Notes: a model not told the origin generated them from the letters alone. A DNA stretch of 6,696 nt from Pseudomonadota bacterium (GCA_023411405.1 JAEYOU010000473.1:1-6696); one strand, 5' to 3'. Shown: positions 1 through 6,331, counted from the stretch's first letter. Made by a program: numbers and translations.

Positions 1-373
1 GCGCGGCGCAGGCCTCCCGGAGGTGCGCGAGTCGCTCCGGCGTGAGCCGCAGCCGGGTCGGCCCGGCGAGCGGAGCTCCCGCGGTGAGCACGCGCTCCGA
101 CAGCTCCGGCGTGACGCCGACGACGAACAGGTCGAAGTCCTGCGAGCACGAGAGGAGCTCGTGGTCCTGGCCCGGCGCCCACCAGAGCAGATCGCCCGCG
201 GCCACCGGCAGCGCGGCGTCGCCGGCGGCGAACGTCGCGGCGCCTGCCACGACGAGGTTCAGCTCCGGCTCGCGGTGAAAGTGGCGCGGCCGCTGGAACC
301 GCGGCGCGTGTCGCCAGACCTGCGCGCGCGCCCGACCCATCATCGGAAACGGTTGATACAGCGCGCCGGTCAT
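1..373 (-). CDS. AraC-family transcriptional regulator, N-terminal sensor half (partial)
   Basis: This is a minus-strand reading frame that starts at the ATG complementary to 371-373 and runs off the left edge of the window after 124 codons without a stop. The visible part is a cupin-type sensor domain. It has an HFHREPEL motif at residues 31-38, in the H-x-H-x(3)-E-L pattern of AraC_binding domains, then a beta-rich stretch ending in AGDLLWWAPGQDHEL (about 59-73), the second cupin motif with the usual P-G-x-x-H. The C-terminal helix-turn-helix domain expected for a protein of about 250-300 residues is off-window. The family binds a small ligand, often a sugar, and activates or represses a neighbouring operon. 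No Shine-Dalgarno sequence is obvious before the start; Met11 or Met12 are alternatives. The gene is divergent from the CBM3-GH16 gene, with 120 bp between them, so control of that gene is a reasonable inference. Confidence 0.85.
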   Translation of the reverse strand, partial: MTGALYQPFPMMGRARAQVWRHAPRFQRPRHFHREPELNLVVAGAATFAAGDAALPVAAGDLLWWAPGQDHELLSCSQDFDLFVVGVTPELSERVLTAGAPLAGPTRLRLTPERLAHLREACAA

Positions 374-402
374 TGCCACGGGGCACCAGGGGCGACTTCT
401 CA

Positions 403-432
403 CGGAATGCGAGGACGATCCGGCCGGAATGC
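403..432. promoter_or_regulatory. Candidate AraC-type operator: 8-bp direct repeat with 22-bp period
   Basis: The sequence CGGAATGC occurs at 403-410 and again at 425-432, a period of 22 bp or about two helical turns. Tandem half-sites about 21 bp apart on the same DNA face are the standard arrangement for AraC-family proteins. The repeat lies between the divergent regulator gene (start at 373) and the GH16 gene (start at 494). No clear -35/-10 pair was found beside it, so the affected promoter is not defined. Confidence 0.4.
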
Positions 433-493
433 TACCAAATGTGCGCTCCCGGCGGCTCCGTGTGCCACGGAGCTGCCCATCTGGAGGTGGAAG

Positions 494-2020
494 ATGCCCT
501 GGAGCATCCTGTGTGCGTCGATCGCGGGCCTGTCGCTGCTCGCCTGTGGACCGTCCGCGGAGCGCGCGGACCGCTCCGGCGTCTCGGCCGCGGCCGGCAC
601 CGGCCTGAAGGTGCAGTACCACACGTACTCCGGCGCGACCGGCAACCAGCTCTCACCGCTCATCCGCATCGTGAACGCGGGCGCGACCCCGGTCGCCCTG
701 AGCCAGCTGACCGTCCGGTACTGGTACACGAAGGACGGGGCGCAGGCCCAGAGCTACTGGTGCGACTACACCCCGCGCGGCTGCGCCAACGTGAGGGCCC
801 GGTTCGTGGCCATGCAGGCGCCGGTGGCGAGCGCCGACACCTACCTGGAGCTGTCGTTCACGCCCGGCGCCGGCAGCCTCGCGCCCGGCGCGAGCACCGG
901 CGACGTCCAGAGCCGGATCGCCAAGAGCGATTGGTCCAGCTACGACCAGGCCAACGACTGGTCGTACGGCGGGACGAGGTCCTCCGTCGCCGACTGGGAT
1001 CGCGTCACCCTCTACGACGGTGGCGAGCTGATCTGGGGCGTGGAGCCGGGCGGCCCGGCGCCGACCGACACCCAGGCCCCGACCGCACCGGCGAACCTCG
1101 TCTCCACCGGCAGCACGACCAGCGCGGTCTCGCTCGCCTGGAGCCCCTCGACCGACGACGTCGGCGTCACCGGCTACGACGTCTACTCCGGCGCGACGCG
1201 GGTCACGACCAGCACGGCCACCGCCGCGACGGTCTCCGGGCTCGCCCCGAGCACGACGTACACCTTCACCGTCCGGGCCCGCGACGCCGCCGGCAACACC
1301 TCGACGCCGAGCGAGGCCGTGACGGCGACGACGGGGTCGGCCTCCCGGTTCGAGCTCCTGTGGCAGGACGACTTCGACTCGTTCGACGGCGCGCGCTGGC
1401 AGCTCATGACGCACAGCTGGGACGGGAACCTGGCGACGTTCTCGACCGCGAACACCCGGTTCCAGGACGGGATCCTCAGCCTCCTCCTCACCCGCGAGCC
1501 CTCGGACACGGTGAAGCCCTTCCGCGGCGTGGAGATGCGCTCGAGGGAGACGCTCACCTACGGGAAGATCGAGACCCGCGCCCGGTACGCGCGCGGCTCG
1601 GGCGTCGTCTCGGGGACGGTGCTCATCTACACGCCCTGGCCGCCGGACAGCTGGAACGAGCTCGACATCGAGTACCTGGGCGCGTTCGCGGATCGCATGC
1701 AGTTCAACGCGATGGTCTGGATGGGCGGGCAGCCCGTGACGCCGACCCAGTTCCCGCAGACGGTCTCGCTCGGCTTCGACGCCGCGGCCGACTTCCACGT
1801 CTACGCGATCGAGTGGACGCCCACGATCGTCCGGTTCACGGTGGACGGCGCTGTCCGGGCGACCTGGTCGTCGGAGATCGCCCGCATGACGCTGCCGCAG
1901 AACATCCTGCTCACGATCTGGGCCTCGAACGCGTCCGGCTGGGCGGGGCCGATCCTGTCGAGCAGCGCGCCGACCCAGGCCGACTTCGACTGGATCCGCG
2001 TCTACCGGTACCGCCCGTAG
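494..2020 (+). CDS. Secreted CBM3-FN3-GH16 beta-glucanase (lichenase-like) lipoprotein
   Basis: This 508-residue exported enzyme is predicted to hydrolyse beta-1,3-1,4-glucan (lichenan-type, plant cell wall) at the cell surface. The start is set by GGAGG at 483-487, six bases before the ATG; the frame stays open upstream, but without better initiation signals. Residues 1-18 form a short hydrophobic signal ending in the lipobox LLAC (Cys18). Its n-region has no Lys or Arg, which is unusual. Residues about 38-184 are a CBM3 cellulose-binding module, ending in the typical GGELIWGVEP. Residues about 197-281 are a fibronectin type III domain serving as linker. Residues about 286-506 are GH16, with catalytic motif NELDIEYLG: Glu389 is the likely nucleophile, Asp391 the helper and Glu393 the acid/base. 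The ExDxE form without the extra bulge residue, together with MQFN and VSLGFDA downstream, resembles bacterial lichenases more than laminarinases. The exact glucan specificity is inferred. The divergent AraC gene is the likely regulator. Confidence 0.94.
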   Translation: MPWSILCASIAGLSLLACGPSAERADRSGVSAAAGTGLKVQYHTYSGATGNQLSPLIRIVNAGATPVALSQLTVRYWYTKDGAQAQSYWCDYTPRGCANVRARFVAMQAPVASADTYLELSFTPGAGSLAPGASTGDVQSRIAKSDWSSYDQANDWSYGGTRSSVADWDRVTLYDGGELIWGVEPGGPAPTDTQAPTAPANLVSTGSTTSAVSLAWSPSTDDVGVTGYDVYSGATRVTTSTATAATVSGLAPSTTYTFTVRARDAAGNTSTPSEAVTATTGSASRFELLWQDDFDSFDGARWQLMTHSWDGNLATFSTANTRFQDGILSLLLTREPSDTVKPFRGVEMRSRETLTYGKIETRARYARGSGVVSGTVLIYTPWPPDSWNELDIEYLGAFADRMQFNAMVWMGGQPVTPTQFPQTVSLGFDAAADFHVYAIEWTPTIVRFTVDGAVRATWSSEIARMTLPQNILLTIWASNASGWAGPILSSSAPTQADFDWIRVYRYRP

Positions 2021-2036
2021 GCGAACGAGGCTCGCC
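2020..2036 (+). terminator. Weak hairpin just after the GH16 gene
   Basis: GGCGA (2020-2024) can pair with TCGCC (2032-2036) around a 7-base loop, beginning at the last base of the stop codon. There is no T-run after it, so intrinsic termination is doubtful. It may only protect the 3' end or be chance in GC-rich DNA. Confidence 0.2.
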
Positions 2037-2081
2037 GCAGCGAAATACCCCAGGGCGCGGAGGCCACGCTTCGGCTATGTT

Positions 2082-2189
2082 CCGGACAAACCAGACACGG
2101 GAGCTCGGGCGACCGGGCTGAGAGGGCGGCAGCGCCGCCGACCGTACGAACCTGTCCGGGTAATGCCGGCGGAGGGAGGATGGATGTCC
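2082..2189 (+). promoter_or_regulatory. TPP (THI-box) riboswitch with overlapping expression platform
   Basis: All conserved blocks of the thiamine pyrophosphate aptamer are present in order. They are ACGGGAGC (2097-2104), CTGAGA (2118-2123), GAACCTG (2148-2154), and GGGTAATGCCGGCGGAGGGA (2158-2177). P2 is ACGG/CCGT (2097-2100 with 2142-2145). P3 is CTCGG/CCGGG (2104-2108 with 2113-2117) closed by a GCGA tetraloop. A variable extra hairpin is GGCGGC/GCCGCC (2125-2130 with 2134-2139). P4 is CCT/AGG (2151-2153 with 2173-2175). P5 is CCGG/CCGG (2156-2159 with 2166-2169). A plausible P1 is CCA/TGG (2091-2093 with 2181-2183), extendable by GGACA/TGTCC (2084-2088 with 2185-2189). The aptamer ends in the ribosome-binding site of the permease gene and no terminator hairpin follows, so TPP most likely blocks translation initiation. 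Confidence 0.95.
2171..2179 (+). promoter_or_regulatory. Ribosome binding site of cytX, inside the riboswitch
   Basis: Two overlapping GGAGG cores (2171-2175 and 2175-2179) lie 8 and 4 bases before the ATG at 2184. The first overlaps the P4 3' strand of the TPP aptamer, so ligand binding would hide it. This placement fixes the start at 2184 and excludes the in-frame ATG at 2163, which belongs to the conserved aptamer sequence. Confidence 0.8.
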
Positions 2190-3557
2190 AGCAGCGATCT
2201 CGCCGTCTCGTCGTTCGGCGCCGGTGAAGCGGCGCCGACGCTCCTCGAGGCTCCCCCCCGGCAGCTCGGGTTCAGGGACCAGGTCGTCCTCTGGTGGAAC
2301 CTCGGGGTGACGCTCACCATCCCGGTCGCGGCGGCGTTCGTCCTCCAGCCGTTCCCCGGGCTCCCGCCGCTCAGCCTGGGCGCGGCGGTCGCCGCGATCG
2401 CGCTCGGCGCGGTGCTCGGCTCCATGGTCCTCGGGTGGGCCGCGGTCCCGGGGGCCGACACCGGCGCGCCGGCGATGGTGGTCCTCCGCGGCCTCCTCGG
2501 GCGGCGCGGCTCGTGGATCCCCTCGGCGCTCAACGTCGCGCAGTGCGTCGGCTGGGCCGCGGTGGAGATCCTCATCATCGGCAACGGCGCGGCCCGCATC
2601 TTCCCGGGCGTGCCGCGCGCCGCGTTCCTCGTCGCCGCCGGCGTCGCCGCGACCGCGCTCGCGGTGCGGCCGCTCGGGTTCATCCGCGAGCTGCGGAAGT
2701 ACGCCGTGTGGCTCGTGCTCGCCGCGTCGGCCTACCTCTTCCTCCAGGTGCTGCGCCGCGGGATCGTCCCGCCGCCGGGCGGCGCGTGGACCCAGTTCTG
2801 GCCCGCGGTGGACCTCGTCGTCGCGCTCCCCATCTCCTGGGCGCCGCTCGCGGCCGACTACGCGCGCCACTCCCGGACGCCCAAGAAGGCGTTCGGCGGC
2901 GCGGCCGCCGGGTTCGGACTCGCCGCGATCGCGTACTTCCTGCTCGGCGTGTTCGCGGTGACGGCGATCCCGGGGGCGGCGAAGGATCCCATCGGCGCGT
3001 TGCTCTCGGTCCAGGTCGGCGCCATCGCGGTCGCCGTGCTCGTGCTCGACGAGCTCGACGAGGCGTTCGCGAACCTCTACTCGACCGCCCTCTCCGCCCA
3101 GAACGTCCGCCCGCGCGTCGATCGGCGCACCGCGGTGATCGCCGTCGGCGCCGTGGCCACTCTTCTCGCCCTCGCGATGGACGTCACGCAGTACGAGAGC
3201 TTCCTCTTCCTCATCGGCTCGGTCTTCGTGCCGCTGTTCGCCGTGCTGCTCGTGGACTACTTCGTCCTGGGCCGCCGGCGCGGCTGGAACGTCGGCCCGG
3301 ACGCCCCGGGCCGGCCGCTCATGGCGGTCCCGTGGGCGCTCGGGTTCGTCGCGTACCAGCTCCTCAACCCCGGGACGGTGCCGGGGTGGTCGGACGCGTG
3401 GCGGGCGGTCCAGGCCGCGCTGGGCTTCACGCCTCCGCTCTGGGCGTCGGCGTCCATCGGCGCATTCCTCGTCGCGGCGGCGGCGACGCTCGTGGTGGGG
3501 CCGCTCGACCGGCGGCGCGCGGCGGCAGGGGAAGGGGCGGCGTCGACGAGGCGGTAG
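2184..3557 (+). CDS. cytX: NCS1-family permease, probable hydroxymethylpyrimidine transporter CytX
   Basis: This is a 457-residue inner-membrane transporter of the nucleobase:cation symporter-1 family. About 12 hydrophobic helices can be placed, roughly at residues 34-56, 65-88, 114-138, 146-162, 173-190, 205-223, 237-262, 275-290, 316-332, 339-361, 378-394 and 420-439. Family-like features are the LWWNLGV start of helix 1, the polar GADTGAP stretch (90-96), and LPISWAPLAADYARHSR (215-231), which resembles the SW-x-PL-x-x-DY segment of cytosine and pyrimidine permeases. NCS1 members carry cytosine, allantoin, purines or thiamine precursors. The TPP riboswitch directly upstream points to CytX, which imports 4-amino-5-hydroxymethyl-2-methylpyrimidine for thiamine salvage. 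Expression should fall when TPP is plentiful. No other thiamine gene is in the window. The 3' end overlaps the convergent hydrolase gene by 301 bp. The family call is firm; the substrate rests on the riboswitch. Confidence 0.88.
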   Translation: MSSSDLAVSSFGAGEAAPTLLEAPPRQLGFRDQVVLWWNLGVTLTIPVAAAFVLQPFPGLPPLSLGAAVAAIALGAVLGSMVLGWAAVPGADTGAPAMVVLRGLLGRRGSWIPSALNVAQCVGWAAVEILIIGNGAARIFPGVPRAAFLVAAGVAATALAVRPLGFIRELRKYAVWLVLAASAYLFLQVLRRGIVPPPGGAWTQFWPAVDLVVALPISWAPLAADYARHSRTPKKAFGGAAAGFGLAAIAYFLLGVFAVTAIPGAAKDPIGALLSVQVGAIAVAVLVLDELDEAFANLYSTALSAQNVRPRVDRRTAVIAVGAVATLLALAMDVTQYESFLFLIGSVFVPLFAVLLVDYFVLGRRRGWNVGPDAPGRPLMAVPWALGFVAYQLLNPGTVPGWSDAWRAVQAALGFTPPLWASASIGAFLVAAAATLVVGPLDRRRAAAGEGAASTRR

Positions 3558-4429
3558 CCGCGCGCAGCGCTCGCGGCTGCCGGCCGGCGGACCACGGAGG
3601 GCGCCGAGCCCTCCAGCCATCCGACGATCCTCCGCCACGCCTCCTCGGTCTCGAGCACGTTCCCGTGGCCCGCCCCGGGCACGAGCACCAGCTCCCTGGG
3701 GCCGGCCAGCGCGTCGTGGATCCGCCGGGCGTGCGCAGGCGGCACGAAGCGGTCGTCCGCTCCGTGCAGGATCAGGGTGGGGACCGTCACGCGGCGCGCA
3801 GCCCCGGCGGTGTCCGCGCCGTCGACGCGCATCGCCCCGAGCTCCTCCGCCGCGCGGAAGGTGGAGGAGAGGACGAGCTGGGCGATGAGCTTGGGGAGCC
3901 GCTCGCGGACCACCCGCCGCATCGAGGAGAACGCGGAGATGGCGATCACCTCCTCGATCCGCGGGTCGTCGGCCGCGCCCTGGATGGCGACCGCCCCGCC
4001 CAGCGAGACCCCCATCACGACGACCCGATCGGCGCCGAGGAAGTCGATCACCCGTGAGAGATCGCGACGCTCCCAGTACCCGAACGTCGAGTACGCGCCG
4101 CCGGAGGTGCCGTGGGCCCGGCTGTCGTAGACGAGCACGTCCCATCCGAGCGGCACGAGCCGCGCCGCCACGCGCAGGCCCTCCGACCGGTTCTGGTTGC
4201 GACCGTGGAGGAAGATGACCGTGCCCCGGGAGGCCGCGGCAGGGAACAGCCACCCTTCGAGCGTGACGCCGTCGCCGGGGATCGTGACCGGCCGGTGGAG
4301 CAACGCCGGCGGCGCGCCGGGCCGGGAGTGGCCCGGGACGAGCATCATCCGGGCCCCGAGGGTCGCGGAGTAGCAGCCGGAGGAGAGCGCGGCGACGACG
4401 ACCACGAGCGCGCCGCGAGGGAGGCGCAT
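3257..4429 (-). CDS. Exported alpha/beta hydrolase (possible lipoprotein) with antisense C-terminal tail
   Basis: This 390-residue serine hydrolase has an alpha/beta fold; its substrate is unknown (an ester or similar is inferred). Residues 1-19 are an export signal (RLPR, then a hydrophobic stretch, then LSSGC). Cys19 may be lipidated, but Ser at -3 makes the lipobox imperfect. Core motifs are the oxyanion-strand FLHGRNQN (73-80), the nucleophile elbow GVSLG with Ser142, HGADDRFVP with Asp226, and GAGHGN with His255. This gives a complete Ser-Asp-His triad in the usual order. It resembles Bem46/Abhydrolase-type proteins. The catalytic domain ends near residue 274 (WLEGS). Residues 291-390 are encoded wholly antisense to cytX and are basic and low in complexity. 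GGAGG (4430-4434, minus strand) directly abuts the ATG, leaving no spacer, so the start is less certain than the domain call; no better in-frame start keeps the signal peptide. Confidence 0.88.
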   Translation of the reverse strand: MRLPRGALVVVVAALSSGCYSATLGARMMLVPGHSRPGAPPALLHRPVTIPGDGVTLEGWLFPAAASRGTVIFLHGRNQNRSEGLRVAARLVPLGWDVLVYDSRAHGTSGGAYSTFGYWERRDLSRVIDFLGADRVVVMGVSLGGAVAIQGAADDPRIEEVIAISAFSSMRRVVRERLPKLIAQLVLSSTFRAAEELGAMRVDGADTAGAARRVTVPTLILHGADDRFVPPAHARRIHDALAGPRELVLVPGAGHGNVLETEEAWRRIVGWLEGSAPSVVRRPAAASAARGYRLVDAAPSPAAARRRSSGPTTSVAAAATRNAPMDADAQSGGVKPSAAWTARHASDHPGTVPGLRSWYATNPSAHGTAMSGRPGASGPTFQPRRRPRTK

Positions 4430-4675
4430 CCTCCGACGATGGGCGCGGTGCGCGCCGGGCGGCAGCCGCTCTCCTGGGGCGCCACCTCCGGCCGCCCGGC
4501 GGCGTGACCGCGCCGGGATGGGCGCGCCCTACCCGGTCGGTCCGGCCGCCGAACCTCCCGAGAACACGCGGCGAACTCGGCTGCTTGCCCTCCCGTGCGG
4601 CGTTGCACTAGAGGTAGCAGCTCGCCACCTCGGCCGGCCGGCGCCCGCGCGCCACCCATCGAACGGAAGGACGTC
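4430..4675. other. Divergent intergenic region between hydrolase and galactanase genes
   Basis: These 246 bases separate two divergent genes and must hold both promoters. The only promoter-like pair I can point to for the plus strand is TTGCCC (4585-4590) followed after 18 bases by TAGAGG (4609-4614), a weak match to sigma-70 boxes. I found no copy of the CGGAATGC repeat seen before the GH16 gene, no convincing palindrome and no small gene. Co-regulation of the two flanking genes is possible but not shown. Confidence 0.3.
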
Positions 4676-6331
4676 ATGCCCGTGTCAGGACGCGCATCTC
4701 TCCAGCTGCTCGCCACCCTCGCCGCGCTCACCCTCGCCGGCTGCGGCGCGGAGCTCTCGGCGCCGGAGCGCGCCTCGGGACGCGGCGCCACGGCCGCCGC
4801 GTCCAGCGCCCTCGCCGTCGGCGCCGACGTCTCCGAGATCCCGTTCGCGCAGAGCAAGGGCGTCGTGTACGCGGACACGAACGGCGCCACGGGCGACGGC
4901 ATGCAGATCCTCCGGAACCACGGCTACACCTGGGCCCGCATTCGCGTGAACGTGGACCCGGAGTCCACCGACTACGCCCTCTTCACCGATCTGGCGTACG
5001 CCACCCGCGCCGCCGTCGCCGCCAAGCAGAAGGGGTTCAAGGTCCTCGTGGACTTCCACTACTCGCACTGGTGGGCGGACCCCGCGAACCAGTGGAAGCC
5101 GACCACGTGGTCCGGCGACTGGACCGCGGACGCGGTCCGGAACCGGGTCTCGACCTGGACCCGGACCGCCATGACCACCCTCGTCAACGCCGGGGCGACC
5201 CCGGACATGGTCCAGATCGGCAACGAGATCACGAACGGCCTGCTCTGGGATCTGGGCGGGCCGTACCGGAGCGGCGGCTCCTGGCGGAACCTGGCCTCGT
5301 TCGTCAACGCCGGGATCAGCGCGGTGAAGCAGGTGAGCAGCTCGACCCGGATCCTCCTCCACCTCGACTCGGGCGGCTCCTGGTCGACGACCAGCTACTG
5401 GATCTCCAACTTCATCGCCGGCGGCGGCGCGTGGGGCAGCGTCGACGCGATCGGGTTCTCGTACTATCCGATGTGGCAAGGCTCCTTCGCCGATCTGGAG
5501 GGCGTCCTCGGCGGGATGCGCGCGAGCCACTCCGCCAAGGAGGTCTGGATCGTCGAGACGGCCTGGTACTGGACGCAGAGCGCCGCGGGCTACGGAGGCC
5601 CCTACCCCCAGACGCCGGACGGCCAGCACCAGTTCCTCCGGGAGCTGGCCGGCGTCCTCGCGAGGCACGCCAACGTGAAGGGCGTCTTCTACTGGGGCGC
5701 GGGCTGGGCGGTGACCTGGCGGTGGCTCCGGGCGCCGGGGTGGTCGAACGACGACGCCGCCACGCGGTCCCTGTTCGACTGGAACGGCCGGGCGACGAAG
5801 GGCATCGACGGACTCGGCGGGACCGCGCCCATGCCCACCACCTACGTCCTGACCGTCGGCGTCGCGGGGAACGGCGCGGTCTCGCCCGCCGCCGGATCGC
5901 ACGCCTACCCGAGCGGCACCGTCGTCACCTTGACCGCGGCGCCGGCGAGCGGCGCGACCTTCGCCGGCTGGAGCGGGGCCGTGACCGGGACGGCCAACCC
6001 GGTCACCGTGACGATGACCGGCGACAAGGCCGTGACCGCAACGTTCTCCGCGACCGGCGGCGGAGGGGCCCCCTGCGCCAACCCGGTCACGATCACCGGC
6101 GGCCAGAGCGGCAGCTTCAACACCACCGGGGCGGTGTGCCTCCGGACCACGTCGACGGTCCAGGGCTGGGGCTGCGCGAACTTCGACGGCCGGACGGTGC
6201 GCGTCAACGGCGGTGCCGCGGCCGCGACCTGCGGCGGCGGCCCGCTGCCGCTCGGGAAGCTGGCGGACGGGTACACGTACTTCGCCATCAGCGCGGGCTC
6301 CTACCCCTGGGCCTCCCTGTACTATTGGTGA
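4676..6331 (+). CDS. GH53 endo-beta-1,4-galactanase lipoprotein with InlB-like repeat and unassigned C-terminal module
   Basis: This 551-residue surface enzyme is predicted to cut the beta-1,4-galactan side chains of pectin (type I arabinogalactan). The start at 4676 follows AAGGA (4667-4671) with a short 4-base gap; GTG at 4682 is a close alternative. Residues 1-23 are a lipoprotein signal with lipobox LAGC (Cys23), followed by an Ala/Ser-rich linker. Residues about 48-380 are GH53, with TWARIRVNV (85-93), DFHYSHWWADP (126-136), the acid/base in IGNEITNGLLW (Glu184) and the nucleophile in VWIVETAWYW (Glu294). Position 131 is His where I recall Asp (HYSDxWADP) in known members, and FYWGAGW (338-344) replaces the more usual FYWEPAW. 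Residues about 388-457 are an InlB B-repeat-like domain (GTVVTLTAAP...FAGWSG...TATF). Residues about 465-551 are an aromatic-rich module with four cysteines (467, 488, 500, 519), likely glycan-binding. The gene is divergent from the hydrolase gene. Confidence 0.92.
   Translation: MPVSGRASLQLLATLAALTLAGCGAELSAPERASGRGATAAASSALAVGADVSEIPFAQSKGVVYADTNGATGDGMQILRNHGYTWARIRVNVDPESTDYALFTDLAYATRAAVAAKQKGFKVLVDFHYSHWWADPANQWKPTTWSGDWTADAVRNRVSTWTRTAMTTLVNAGATPDMVQIGNEITNGLLWDLGGPYRSGGSWRNLASFVNAGISAVKQVSSSTRILLHLDSGGSWSTTSYWISNFIAGGGAWGSVDAIGFSYYPMWQGSFADLEGVLGGMRASHSAKEVWIVETAWYWTQSAAGYGGPYPQTPDGQHQFLRELAGVLARHANVKGVFYWGAGWAVTWRWLRAPGWSNDDAATRSLFDWNGRATKGIDGLGGTAPMPTTYVLTVGVAGNGAVSPAAGSHAYPSGTVVTLTAAPASGATFAGWSGAVTGTANPVTVTMTGDKAVTATFSATGGGGAPCANPVTITGGQSGSFNTTGAVCLRTTSTVQGWGCANFDGRTVRVNGGAAAATCGGGPLPLGKLADGYTYFAISAGSYPWASLYYW

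Noticed and set aside
23..493. Upstream extension of the GH16 frame to an ATG at 23
   Set aside because: The extension is antisense to the AraC-family gene, has no recognisable domain and would bury the signal peptide; GGAGG at 483-487 supports the ATG at 494.
2076..2081. TATGTT as -10 box for cytX
   Set aside because: It matches 4 of 6 bases, but no -35 element is present at 16-18 bp upstream (GC-only sequence). Kept only as a caveat for the riboswitch model.
2163..2183. ATG at 2163 as start of the permease
   Set aside because: This ATG is part of the invariant GTAATGCCGGCG block of the TPP aptamer. The ATG at 2184 has the ribosome-binding site.
1911..4253. Long minus-strand open frame of about 780 codons
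   Set aside because: It is antisense to the GH16 end, riboswitch and permease and out of frame with the hydrolase. Its composition is Arg/Gly/Ala/Glu-rich without domains, as expected for stop-poor GC-rich DNA.
4585..4614. Sigma-70 or sigma-54 promoter for the galactanase gene
   Set aside because: TTGCCC and TAGAGG are poor matches, and no GG-N10-GC sigma-54 arrangement with the right flanks was found. Not called as a promoter.
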